Origin: JAMOBE01 sp039908285 | Lineage (GTDB): Bacteria; Pseudomonadota; Alphaproteobacteria; Rhodospirillales; Rhodospirillaceae | Reading direction: 5' to 3' | DNA length: 64,000 nt | Assembly (NCBI GenBank): GCA_039908285.1 | Contig: JAMOBE010000003.1 | Coordinates: 1-64,000, forward strand | Shown here: positions 49,667 to 57,636 of the stretch, piece after piece | How the letters are laid out: each line of letters begins with the position of its first letter | Position numbering within the stretch: the stretch's first letter is position 1 | Notes under the pieces: generated by a model | The model's database searches: none | Seen by the model: the letters and a program-made list of their open reading frames with translations, nothing else | What the model was told of the DNA's origin: nothing | Translations under genes and position numbers: made by a program

Positions 49667-50511
49667 GACCAGATGCCCTCATCCAGGACCCCGGTGAAGC
49701 TGACCCGCGCCGGCCCGGTCATCAGCACGCGCCCGTCGTCCCGCCAATCGATGGTCAGCGTCCCACCATCCAGCACCACCGCCGCCCGCCGCCCGGCCAG
49801 GCCACGCCGCGCCGCCGCCACCACCGCGGCGCAGGCGCCGGTGCCGCAGGCCCGGGTGATGCCCGAGCCCCGCTCCCACACCCGCATGCGCAGCCGCGCC
49901 GGCCCCAGCACCTGGACCACCTCGATGTTGGCGCGCTCGGGGAACAGCGGGTCATGCTCCAGCGGCGGCCCAAATCTCGCCAGGTCGACAGCCTCGGCAT
50001 CGGCAACGAAGAACACCGCGTGGGGGTTGCCCATGGACACGCCCACCGGGTCGGCGAGCGGCCCAGCACCCAGGTGCAGATGGAGTGTGTCCATCTCCAC
50101 CGCCAGGGGAATCTCGCGCCAGTCAAGGCGGGCCGGCCCCATGTCCACCGAGACCAGTCCGTCCTCGGCCCGCCGCGCGTCGAGAAGGCCGGCCCGGGTC
50201 TCGATGATCACCCGGTCGCGCCCGGTCTCGGCCATCAGCAGGGCGCCGACGCAGCGGGTGGCGTTGCCGCAGGCCGAGACCTCGCCCCCGTCGGCATTGC
50301 GGATGGTCATGAACACGTCGGCCGTGGGGGCGTGCGGCGGCTCCATCACCACCAGCTGGTCGCAGCCGACGCCGGTATGGCGATCGGCGACGGCCCGCGC
50401 CTCGGTGGGACCAATGGCCAGCGGCGCGGCGCGGCCGTCGAACACGACGAAGTCGTTGCCGAGCCCGTGCATCTTGAGAAAGGGAACGCCCCGGGCGTGC
50501 GCAAGGGACAC
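49663..50511 (-). CDS. dapF: Diaminopimelate epimerase
   Basis: A 282-residue PLP-independent epimerase that converts LL- to meso-diaminopimelate for lysine and peptidoglycan. The two catalytic cysteines are in GGEVSACGNATRCVG and SGITRACGTGACA. KMHGLGNDFVVFD is the standard N-terminal motif. The start is taken as GTG at 50509-50511, overlapping the accA stop by one base (TAGTG), which gives 13 residues before KMHGLGND. A longer frame upstream runs inside accA and is not credible. Confidence 0.95.
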   Translation of the reverse strand: MSLAHARGVPFLKMHGLGNDFVVFDGRAAPLAIGPTEARAVADRHTGVGCDQLVVMEPPHAPTADVFMTIRNADGGEVSACGNATRCVGALLMAETGRDRVIIETRAGLLDARRAEDGLVSVDMGPARLDWREIPLAVEMDTLHLHLGAGPLADPVGVSMGNPHAVFFVADAEAVDLARFGPPLEHDPLFPERANIEVVQVLGPARLRMRVWERGSGITRACGTGACAAVVAAARRGLAGRRAAVVLDGGTLTIDWRDDGRVLMTGPARVSFTGVLDEGIWS

Positions 50512-51476
50512 TAGCCGAGACTCTGGCGGCCCATGGCGAGAAACTTGTCCCGACGGCGAGCCCGCAGGACTCCGCCCTCGGTGCCGATCAGCTCCTTCAG
50601 CGCCGACTCGAGGGCGGCGCCGACGGTGGCGATGGTGTCCTTGCGGCCACGGTGAGCCCCGCCCAAGGGTTCGGGGATGATGCCGTCGATCACGCCAAGC
50701 CGCTGTAGATCCTGGGCGGTGAGCCGCAGGGCCTCGGCGGCGGCCTGGGCCTGATCGCCGGAGCGCCACAGGATCGACGCGCACCCTTCCGGCGAAATCA
50801 CCGAATAGACCGAGTTCTCCAGCATCAGCACGGTATTGGCGGCGGCGATGGCGATGGCCCCGCCCGAGCCTCCCTCGCCGATGACGGCGCAGAGGAGGGG
50901 CACCCTGAGGGACAGGCAGGTCTCGATGGAGCGGGCGATGGCCTCGGCCTGACCGCGCGCCTCGGCGTCGATGCCGGGATAGGCCCCGGCCGTGTCCACC
51001 AGGGTGATGACCGGCAGATGGAACTGGTCGGCCAGCTCCATCAGCCGGCGGGCCTTGCGATAGCCCTCCGGCCGCGCCATGCCGAAGTTGTGCCGGACCC
51101 GGGACTCGGTGTCGTGGCCCTTTTCCTGGCCTATCACCACCACCGAATAGCCGCGGAACCGCCCCAGACCGCCGATGATGGCGGCGTCCTCGCCGAAGGT
51201 GCGATCACCGGCCAGCGGCGTGAAGTCCTCAATCAGGCCGGCGATGTAGTCGAGACAGTGGGGGCGTTCGGGGTGGCGGGCGACCTGGGTCTTCTGCCAT
51301 GGGGTCAGACGGCCGTAGATGGCGCGGAGCTGCTTGTCGAGCTTGGTCTGGAGCCGCCCCACTTCCTCGGCGATATTGATGGTTCCGTCGCCCTCGCTGA
51401 GATGGCGCAGGTCCTCGATCTTGCCTTCGAGTTCGGCAACCGACTTCTCGAAATCGAGATAAAGATGCTTGTGCAT
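50511..51476 (-). CDS. accA: Acetyl-CoA carboxylase carboxyltransferase subunit alpha
   Basis: A 321-residue AccA, half of the carboxyltransferase that forms malonyl-CoA for fatty acid synthesis. MHKHLYLDFEKSVAELEGKIEDL starts the family pattern. GRFRGYSVVVIGQEKGHDTESR, TLVDTAGAYPGIDAEARGQAEAIA and GEGGSGGAIAIAAANTVLMLE are conserved. The ATG at 51474-51476 fits relatives (YLDFEK); a GTG 18 bases upstream is in frame. No clear Shine-Dalgarno sequence precedes either. It heads the operon with dapF, mtaB and ftsY. Confidence 0.96.
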   Translation of the reverse strand: MHKHLYLDFEKSVAELEGKIEDLRHLSEGDGTINIAEEVGRLQTKLDKQLRAIYGRLTPWQKTQVARHPERPHCLDYIAGLIEDFTPLAGDRTFGEDAAIIGGLGRFRGYSVVVIGQEKGHDTESRVRHNFGMARPEGYRKARRLMELADQFHLPVITLVDTAGAYPGIDAEARGQAEAIARSIETCLSLRVPLLCAVIGEGGSGGAIAIAAANTVLMLENSVYSVISPEGCASILWRSGDQAQAAAEALRLTAQDLQRLGVIDGIIPEPLGGAHRGRKDTIATVGAALESALKELIGTEGGVLRARRRDKFLAMGRQSLG

Positions 51477-51521
51477 GGGAGGGTTAGCTACCACACCGGA
51501 GTGGCCGACGCCAGCCCGGCG

Positions 51522-51824
51522 TCAGGGCTTTGTATAGGGCGCGCGCCTGTAGGCATACACGTGAAGCTTGCCCTGTTCGACGACACCGTCGGCCTCGCCC
51601 AGGGTCTTGTACGTCTTCACGAAAAACCCGACGACGTCCGCCGCCTGCACCTCGGAATGGGCCGTGCGCAACAGCCCAGGATCGCCCTTCTTGACCTTGT
51701 GCCTCGTGTACAGGGACTGCTTGGGGTCCGTCGAGGCCCCCACGTACCACTCCCCATAGCGACCGCCGAACTTGGCGATGTAGGTGGTGATGTCCGAAAT
51801 GATGTCGCCCTTATCCTTGGCCAT
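51522..51824 (-). CDS. Small protein of unknown function, faintly GIY-YIG-like
   Basis: A 100-residue protein (MAKDKGDIISDITTYIAKFGG...). The segment YGEWYVGASTDPKQSLYTRHKV has the look of a GIY-YIG core (WYVG and a downstream Arg-His) but the match is weak. It ends with HVYAYRRAPYTKP. The ATG at 51822-51824 was chosen over a longer frame. It is transcribed alone between the NUDIX gene and accA. I cannot assign a function. Confidence 0.65.
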   Translation of the reverse strand: MAKDKGDIISDITTYIAKFGGRYGEWYVGASTDPKQSLYTRHKVKKGDPGLLRTAHSEVQAADVVGFFVKTYKTLGEADGVVEQGKLHVYAYRRAPYTKP

Positions 51825-51885
51825 GTTCGCTCCCTCCGCACGGCCTCTTTCCCGCCCCTGGACTTTTTTCGCTTTTGCGGGAGTT

Positions 51886-52788
51886 TCACATCGACCGACG
51901 GCACTTGTCAACCAATGGATGCCCAGGAGTCGGACGGGCGGGGCCACGCAAACCAAAAAGAAGCCGAAGGTAGTCCGGCTCGTCGTCGGCGGTGACGAAG
52001 CCATGGCGGATGGCGAAGTCGATCAGGACCAGGTTGACATTGAACTTGAAGGTATCGGTCGAGCGCACGGTCTCGATGACGTCGGCGACCGGCCAGAGCA
52101 TGAACTCCGCCATTTCGCCATCGGTGTTGCGCGGTACGAAATCCGTGGGCAGTTCGATGTCATAGCAGAACATGCAGTCGGGCCGGAGCCCGCGCTCCCC
52201 CTCCATGCAATAGGTGATGGCTCCGACCGGCGTCGCCCGCAGGGCCAGGTCGCGAGGGATGTCGGCTTCCTCGGCGCATTCCTTGACCAGATTCTCGGTC
52301 AGGCTGAGGCCGGCCGGCTGACCGCCGGCGACGATGTTGTCGAGCTTGCCCGGCGCCACCCGCTTGGTCAGGCTGCGCCGGCCGACCCACATCATCATGC
52401 CCTGGCCGGTGCGGACGAAGCCGTTCAGATGCACGCCATAGGCCCGCACGCCGAACAGGGGCACCGCGGCGCGGTCGATGCGCATCAGCTCGGGCGCGCC
52501 ATAGCACAGGGAGACGGCGAACGGCTCGCCGCGCAGACGGGACAGGACGCCCCGCTCCACCAGCCGCTCCAGGACCTCCGCCATGGCGGCGGTGCGATCG
52601 GCGGGTGTCGTCAGACGGCCGGAGAGGACGACGGCTCCATCGGTGACCTCGAGGGTCTCGGGGTAGTCGCGCAACCGCTCCGCGACGTCGTGGGAGACCC
52701 AGCCGAGACGCTCGCCGCCGATGATGAAGGGGCGGAACCGGGTCAGGTCATGGCGATTGCAGGCGGTGATATGGTCGGTGAAAGCCAT
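51886..52788 (-). CDS. NUDIX hydrolase with N-terminal DUF4743-type domain
   Basis: A 300-residue protein. The N-terminal 110 residues (HITACNRHDLTRFRPFIIGGERLGWV, HDVAERLRDYP) match the domain that precedes NUDIX in TPK1-related proteins. The NUDIX box is GGQPAGLSLTENLVKECAEEAD (residues split here as GGQPAGLSL and KECAEEAD), with Lys replacing the usual Arg before Glu. Substrates in this group are thought to be thiamine-diphosphate derivatives or other nucleoside diphosphates. It is divergent from hemN. Confidence 0.87.
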   Translation of the reverse strand: MAFTDHITACNRHDLTRFRPFIIGGERLGWVSHDVAERLRDYPETLEVTDGAVVLSGRLTTPADRTAAMAEVLERLVERGVLSRLRGEPFAVSLCYGAPELMRIDRAAVPLFGVRAYGVHLNGFVRTGQGMMMWVGRRSLTKRVAPGKLDNIVAGGQPAGLSLTENLVKECAEEADIPRDLALRATPVGAITYCMEGERGLRPDCMFCYDIELPTDFVPRNTDGEMAEFMLWPVADVIETVRSTDTFKFNVNLVLIDFAIRHGFVTADDEPDYLRLLFGLRGPARPTPGHPLVDKCRRSM

Positions 52789-52889
52789 CGTCCCTCGAGC
52801 GTCCCTCAAGCGGCCGATACCTTGCCGGGCGGTCGGCCTCGCGTCAAGCCCGTTGCCCTGTCCCGAGGTGACGGAGTAAACTCCCCCCC

Positions 52890-54251
52890 ATGCTTCAGCA
52901 CCTTCTCACCAAGTATGATCTTCGCCTGCCGCGCTATACGTCCTATCCGACGGCGCCCCATTTCTCGCCGGCGGTCGACGCCGATACCTATGGGCGCTGG
53001 CTGTCCGAGCTGCCGGCCGAGTTGCCGGCCGACGGGGCGCTGTCGCTTTATCTGCACATCGCCTATTGCGCCGAGATGTGCTGGTTCTGCGGCTGTCACA
53101 CCAAGATCACCCGACGATATGCCCCCGTCGCCGCCTATCTCGATTCCCTGCTGGCCGAGGTGGATCTGGTGGCTGGGCGACTGCCGGGGCGACTCGCCGC
53201 CCGCCATGTTCATTTCGGCGGCGGCAGCCCGACCATCCTCTCTCCCGACGACTTCAGCCGCACCATCGAGCGCCTGAGGGCGCGCTTCGCCATCGCCAGT
53301 GATGCCGAGATCGCCGTCGAACTGGACCCGCGCACGGCCGACGAGGCCTATGTGGCGGCCATGGCCCGGGCGGGGGTGACCCGGGCCTCGGTCGGGGTCC
53401 AGGACTTCGACGAGACGGTCCAGCACGCCATCAACCGCATCCAGCCCTACGCGGTGACCGAGCGGGTGATCGCCTGGCTGCGCGGCCATGGCATCGCCGA
53501 GGTCAACATGGACCTGGTCTACGGCCTGCCCCATCAGACCACCGCCAGCGTGATGGAGATGGTGGATCGGGCGGTGGGGCTGCGGCCGCGGCGCCTGTCG
53601 CTGTTCGGCTATGCCCACGTGCCGTGGATGAAGAAGCACCAGCGCCTGATCCCCGAGGACGCCCTGCCCGGCATGGCGGAGCGCTGGAGCCAGTACGAGG
53701 CGGCGACGCGGCGGCTCGGCGCCCATGGCTATGTGGCGGTGGGCCTCGACCACTTCGCCGCCCCCGACGACGAACTGGCCGTGGCCCAGGCGGAGAAGCG
53801 ACTTCACCGCAATTTCCAGGGCTACACCACCGACACGGCGGCGGTGCTGCTGGGCTTCGGCGCCTCGGGCATCGGCTCGCTGCCCCAGGGGTACGTGGTC
53901 AACGAGGGCGACATCGGCGCCTATCGACGACTGATCGCCGCCGGGACCCTCGCCACCCGCCGGGGCATCGCCATCGGCGCCGCCGACCGCCTGCGCCGCG
54001 ACATCATCGAGCGGCTGATGTGCGACATGGCGGTGGACCTGGACGAGGTCGCCGCTCGCCATGGTGTCGCTCCCGGCTCGTTCGCGGCGGAACTGGCGGC
54101 CCTGGCCGACCTGGACGGCGACGGCGTCGTCAGACGCGACGGCCCCCGGATCACCATGACCGACGAGGGCCGGCCCCTGGTGCGGGCGGTGTGCGCCGTC
54201 TTCGACCAGTACCTGAAGCGCGGCGAGGCCCGACACAGCAAGGCCGTGTGA
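52890..54251 (+). CDS. hemN: Oxygen-independent coproporphyrinogen III oxidase
   Basis: A 453-residue radical-SAM enzyme that converts coproporphyrinogen III to protoporphyrinogen IX without oxygen. The cluster motif is CAEMCWFC with a following Cys. YTSYPTAPHFSPAV at the N-terminus and NRIQPYAVTERVI are HemN-specific, separating it from HemW. Facultatively anaerobic phototrophs and magnetotactic bacteria depend on it. No FNR/FixK box (TTGAT-N4-ATCAA) was found in the 100 bp upstream. The GGAG before the ATG is unusually far (about 13 bases). Confidence 0.94.
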   Translation: MLQHLLTKYDLRLPRYTSYPTAPHFSPAVDADTYGRWLSELPAELPADGALSLYLHIAYCAEMCWFCGCHTKITRRYAPVAAYLDSLLAEVDLVAGRLPGRLAARHVHFGGGSPTILSPDDFSRTIERLRARFAIASDAEIAVELDPRTADEAYVAAMARAGVTRASVGVQDFDETVQHAINRIQPYAVTERVIAWLRGHGIAEVNMDLVYGLPHQTTASVMEMVDRAVGLRPRRLSLFGYAHVPWMKKHQRLIPEDALPGMAERWSQYEAATRRLGAHGYVAVGLDHFAAPDDELAVAQAEKRLHRNFQGYTTDTAAVLLGFGASGIGSLPQGYVVNEGDIGAYRRLIAAGTLATRRGIAIGAADRLRRDIIERLMCDMAVDLDEVAARHGVAPGSFAAELAALADLDGDGVVRRDGPRITMTDEGRPLVRAVCAVFDQYLKRGEARHSKAV

Positions 54252-54336
54252 CGCCCACGAGTGCTTGGCCTGCTATTGATACCCCGTAGATCCGTGGTGG
54301 GTGCAACGGAACCCAGATCCACCTGGAGAACGTTGC

Positions 54337-55458
54337 GTGAAATATGTCGACGAGTTCCGTGATGGCCAGGTGGCCCGCATGCTGGTGGAGAAAATCCGGC
54401 GGGAGGCGGAGCCGAGTCGCTCGTATCGGCTGATGGAGTTCTGCGGCGGTCATACCCATGCCATCTTCCGGTTCGGTCTCCCCGACCTGTTGCCCTCCAA
54501 CGTCCGCATGGTCCATGGGCCGGGGTGTCCGGTGTGCGTACTGCCCATCGGTCGGCTGGACATGGCGATCCGGCTCGCCTGCTCCGATGACGTCACCCTG
54601 TGCACCTATGGCGACATGATGCGGGTGCCGGGCAGCGGGCGCCGCTCGCTCATCACCGCCAAGGCCGACGGGGCGGACGTGCGCATGGTCTATTCGGTCA
54701 TGGATGCCCTGGCCGTCGCCCGGGACAATCCGCAGCGCACGGTGGTATTCTTCGCCATCGGCTTCGAGACCACCACCCCGCCGACCGCCGTGGCCATCAT
54801 GGCCGCGCGGGTGGAGGGATTGGCCAACTTCGTGGTGTTCTGCAACCACGTCCTGACCCCGCCGGCCATCGCCAATGTCCTGGAGAGTCCCGACGTGCGC
54901 GCCATCGGCTCGGTGCCGATCGACGGCTTCATCGGGCCGGCGCACGTCAGCGCGGTGATCGGCTGGCGGCCGTTCGTCTTCTTCGCCGAGGAGTACGCTC
55001 GCCCGGTGGTGGTGGCCGGGTTCGAGCCGCTCGATGTCCTGCAGGCCATCCTGATGCTCATCCGCCAGGTCAACGACGGCCGTGCCGAGGTCGAGAACGA
55101 GTACGGCCGGGCGGTCAGCCGGGAGGGAAACCAGAAAGCACAGGGTATTGTCGCCGATGTCTTTGAGTTGCGCCGTGAGTTCGAGTGGCGTGGACTTGGC
55201 ATCGTTCCCTATAGCGCGCTGAGGATCAAGGCCGACTTCGCCGACTTCGACGCCGAGCGGCGCTTCGACCTGCCCTATGACTCCGTCCCCGACAACAAGG
55301 CCTGCGCGTGCGGTGCCATCCTGCGTGGCGTCAAGGCACCCACCGACTGCCGGCTGTTCGGGACGGTGTGCACGCCCGACCAGCCGATCGGCTCGTGCAT
55401 GGTCTCGTCGGAGGGCGCCTGCGCCGCCTATTACCGTTTCGCCAGCCGGCGCGAATGA
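54337..55458 (+). CDS. hypD: Hydrogenase formation protein HypD
   Basis: A 373-residue iron-sulfur scaffold. With HypC it assembles the Fe(CN)2CO group of [NiFe]-hydrogenases. Visible motifs are MEFCGGHTHAIFRFG, VHGPGCPVCVLP, IGFETTTPPTAVA, FCNHVLTPPA and the C-terminal cluster cysteines CACGAIL, DCRLFG and SCMVSSEGACAAYY. The start is GTG at 54337 after CTGGAGAAC. It is followed by a 120-bp inverted repeat and then hypX. hypC, hypE and hypF are not here. Confidence 0.96.
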   Translation: MKYVDEFRDGQVARMLVEKIRREAEPSRSYRLMEFCGGHTHAIFRFGLPDLLPSNVRMVHGPGCPVCVLPIGRLDMAIRLACSDDVTLCTYGDMMRVPGSGRRSLITAKADGADVRMVYSVMDALAVARDNPQRTVVFFAIGFETTTPPTAVAIMAARVEGLANFVVFCNHVLTPPAIANVLESPDVRAIGSVPIDGFIGPAHVSAVIGWRPFVFFAEEYARPVVVAGFEPLDVLQAILMLIRQVNDGRAEVENEYGRAVSREGNQKAQGIVADVFELRREFEWRGLGIVPYSALRIKADFADFDAERRFDLPYDSVPDNKACACGAILRGVKAPTDCRLFGTVCTPDQPIGSCMVSSEGACAAYYRFASRRE

Positions 55459-55493
55459 TACCGTCGAGCGTAATGACTGACCCACGAAAGAAT

Positions 55494-55612
55494 TGGGCTG
55501 CCGCCCAAACCCGCTTGGGGCCTGGAGGCACCAAACCCCCTTTTCCTTTTTCAATCGAATAGAAAGGGGGGCCGGGGCATAGCCCCAGGCGGGGTTTGGG
55601 GCGGCAGCCCCA
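55494..55612. repeat. Large imperfect inverted repeat between hypD and hypX
   Basis: Outer arms: TGGGCTGCCGCCCAAACCC at the left and its imperfect complement GGGGTTTGGGGCGGCAGCCC at the right. Middle pair: TTGGGGCC and GGCCGGGG. Inner pair: CCCCCTTT and AAAGGGGG around an AT-rich loop. It can form a long cruciform or RNA hairpin. The CTGCCGCCCC...AAACCCC type of palindrome differs from the CTCTCCCC family. It may attenuate transcription between hypD and hypX. Confidence 0.8.
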
Positions 55613-55650
55613 AGTGCAAGTGCCGAATATTGGATTAGAGGACCTGGACG

Positions 55651-57513
55651 GTGCGGATCCTGTTTCTCACCCATGCCTTCAACGGCCTGACCCAGCGGCT
55701 GTACGTCGAGCTGGCCCGACGCGGCCACGCGCTGTCGGTGGAGTTCGATATCAACGACGCCGTCACCGCCGAGGCGGTGGCGCTGTTCCGGCCCGACGTG
55801 GTGCTGGCGCCCTTCCTGCGCCGCGCCATTCCGATGGAGGTGTGGCGGCGGTGCCCCTGCCTGGTGGTCCACCCCGGACCCGAGGGCGATCGCGGCCCGT
55901 CGGCGCTCGACTGGGCGATCATGGAGGGGGCGGCCACCTGGGGCGTCACGGTGCTGCAGGCGGAGGCGGCGTTCGATGCCGGGCCGGTGTGGGCGTCCGT
56001 TCCCTTCCCGATGCGCCCGGCGGCCAAGTCCAGCCTCTACCGCAACGAGGTGACCGAGGCGGCGGTGGTGGCGGTGCTGGAGGCCCTGGCCCGGTTGGAG
56101 CGGGGCGACCATCACCCGCGGCGTCCGGCGGCGAGCCACTGGCGGCCCCTGATGACCCAGGCCGACCGCCGGATCGACTGGGAGACGGACGGCACGGCGA
56201 GCATCGTGCGGAAGATCCATGCCGGCGATGGCTCTCCCGGCGTGCTCGATGTCGTGGACGACGGCCGGCCCTGCCACCTGTTCGGCGCCCATGCCGAGGA
56301 GGGACTCCGTGGTCCGCCGGGACGGATCGTCGCCCAGCGCGAGGGGGCCATCTGCCGGGCGACGGTCGATGGGGCGGTGTGGATCACCCATCTACGGCGC
56401 CAGGCTTCCCCGGGCGAGCCCTCCGCCAAACTCCCGGCGGCCCTGGTGCTGGGCGGGGCCCTGCGCGAGGTGCCGGAGGTGCCGGCGGTAGCCAATGGCA
56501 CGACGACCTTCCGCGACCTGTGGTACGAGCGGCGGGGAGCCGTCGGCTATCTCCACTTTCCCCTGCACAACGGCGCCATGAGCGCCGGGCAGTGCCGGCG
56601 CCTGACCGCCGCCTGCCAGGAGGCCCGCCGCGACGACGCCCGTGTCCTGGTGCTGATGGGTGGAGACGATTTCTGGAGCAACGGCATCCACCTCCACGTC
56701 ATCGAAGCCGCCGACAGCCCGGCCGATGAGTCCTGGCGCACCATCAACGCCATGGACGACCTGTGCCACGCCCTCCTCACCACCACCGACCGCCTGGTGG
56801 TGGCAGCCCTGCACGGCAACGCGGCGGCCGGCGGAGTCTTCCTCGCCCTGGCGGCGGATCGCGTGGTGGCGCGGGAGGGCATCGTGCTCAATCCGCACTA
56901 CCGCAACATGGGCAACCTCCATGGCTCCGAGTACTGGACCTATCTCCTGCCGAAGCGACTGGCGCGGGCTGGGATCGGCCCTGAGGGCATCGATGCGGTG
57001 ATGGCGCGCCGCCTGCCCATGGGCGCGCCCGAGGCCCGGGCTCTCGGCCTGGTGGACGAGTGCCTGCCCGGCTCGGTGGCCGAATTCCGCCGCGCCGTCG
57101 CTAAGCTGGCCGAAGACCTGGCCGCCCTCCCCGACCTCGACGACATCCTCCGCCGCAAGTCGGCCGAGCGGGAGACCGACGAGCGCGTCCGGCCGCTGGC
57201 GGCATACCGGGACGACGAACTGAGGCGGATGCGGCTGAACTTCTACGGATTCGACCCCAGCTACCACGTCGCCCGCTACAACTTCGTCTTCCGCGTGCCC
57301 CACTCGCGCACGCCGCTCCACCTCGCCCGTCACCGTGGCCCTCGGGGGGTGATGGCCTCGTGCCGGGCAATCGGGCGAACCGATCAAAAGCCCTCTCCCC
57401 CCCCTTCAGGGGGGAGAGGGTTGGGTGAGGGGGGTGCCGAAGCTCTCGACATGGTGCCGGTTGCCCCACCCCCTCACCCCGACCCTCTCCCCCTCGAGGG
57501 GGAGAGGGAGTGA
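55651..57513 (+). CDS. hypX: HypX (HoxX) CO-ligand synthesis protein with repeat-derived C-terminus
   Basis: A 620-residue fusion. The N-terminal formyltransferase-like domain (about 1-270: RILFLTHAFNGLTQRL, CLVVHPGPEGDRGPSALDWAI) precedes an enoyl-CoA-hydratase-like domain (about 290-545: LHGNAAAGGVFLALAADRVVA, NPHYRNMGNLHGSEYWTYLLPKR). In aerobic hydrogenase producers HypX makes the active-site CO from formyl-tetrahydrofolate. Family C-termini end near FRVPHSRTPLHLARHR. Here the frame runs on for about 45 residues through a palindromic element. Deleting that element and one copy of its flanking direct repeat restores a stop after about 577 residues. The start is GTG at 55651. Confidence 0.92.
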   Translation: MRILFLTHAFNGLTQRLYVELARRGHALSVEFDINDAVTAEAVALFRPDVVLAPFLRRAIPMEVWRRCPCLVVHPGPEGDRGPSALDWAIMEGAATWGVTVLQAEAAFDAGPVWASVPFPMRPAAKSSLYRNEVTEAAVVAVLEALARLERGDHHPRRPAASHWRPLMTQADRRIDWETDGTASIVRKIHAGDGSPGVLDVVDDGRPCHLFGAHAEEGLRGPPGRIVAQREGAICRATVDGAVWITHLRRQASPGEPSAKLPAALVLGGALREVPEVPAVANGTTTFRDLWYERRGAVGYLHFPLHNGAMSAGQCRRLTAACQEARRDDARVLVLMGGDDFWSNGIHLHVIEAADSPADESWRTINAMDDLCHALLTTTDRLVVAALHGNAAAGGVFLALAADRVVAREGIVLNPHYRNMGNLHGSEYWTYLLPKRLARAGIGPEGIDAVMARRLPMGAPEARALGLVDECLPGSVAEFRRAVAKLAEDLAALPDLDDILRRKSAERETDERVRPLAAYRDDELRRMRLNFYGFDPSYHVARYNFVFRVPHSRTPLHLARHRGPRGVMASCRAIGRTDQKPSPPPSGGRGLGEGGAEALDMVPVAPPPHPDPLPLEGERE

Positions 57514-57546
57514 AGATGGCGGTTTCCACGTCACCCGATTGCCCCG
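57365..57546. mobile_element. MITE-like element inserted at the 3' end of hypX
   Basis: Terminal inverted repeats are GGGCAATCGGGCGA (57365-57378) and TCACCCGATTGCCC (57531-57544), with one mismatch. Two CCCTCTCC...GGAGAGGG palindromes lie inside. The direct repeat TGGCCTCGTGCCG flanks it at 57353-57365 and 57547-57559, consistent with a 12-13 bp target-site duplication. No coding frame of its own is present, so movement would need a transposase elsewhere. Confidence 0.78.
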
Positions 57547-57636
57547 TGGCCTCGTGCCGACGAGATGGAGAACCCTGAAATTTCGAGGTACAGTGGAGGG
57601 GAACACGTCTTGCGGCCACGGCATGGGAGAACGGCC

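Noticed and set aside
57565..57636. Upstream extension of the E1-like protein (24 extra residues)
   Set aside because: The extension lies partly in the hypX 3' flank next to the element; the ATG at 57637 has a better ribosome site.
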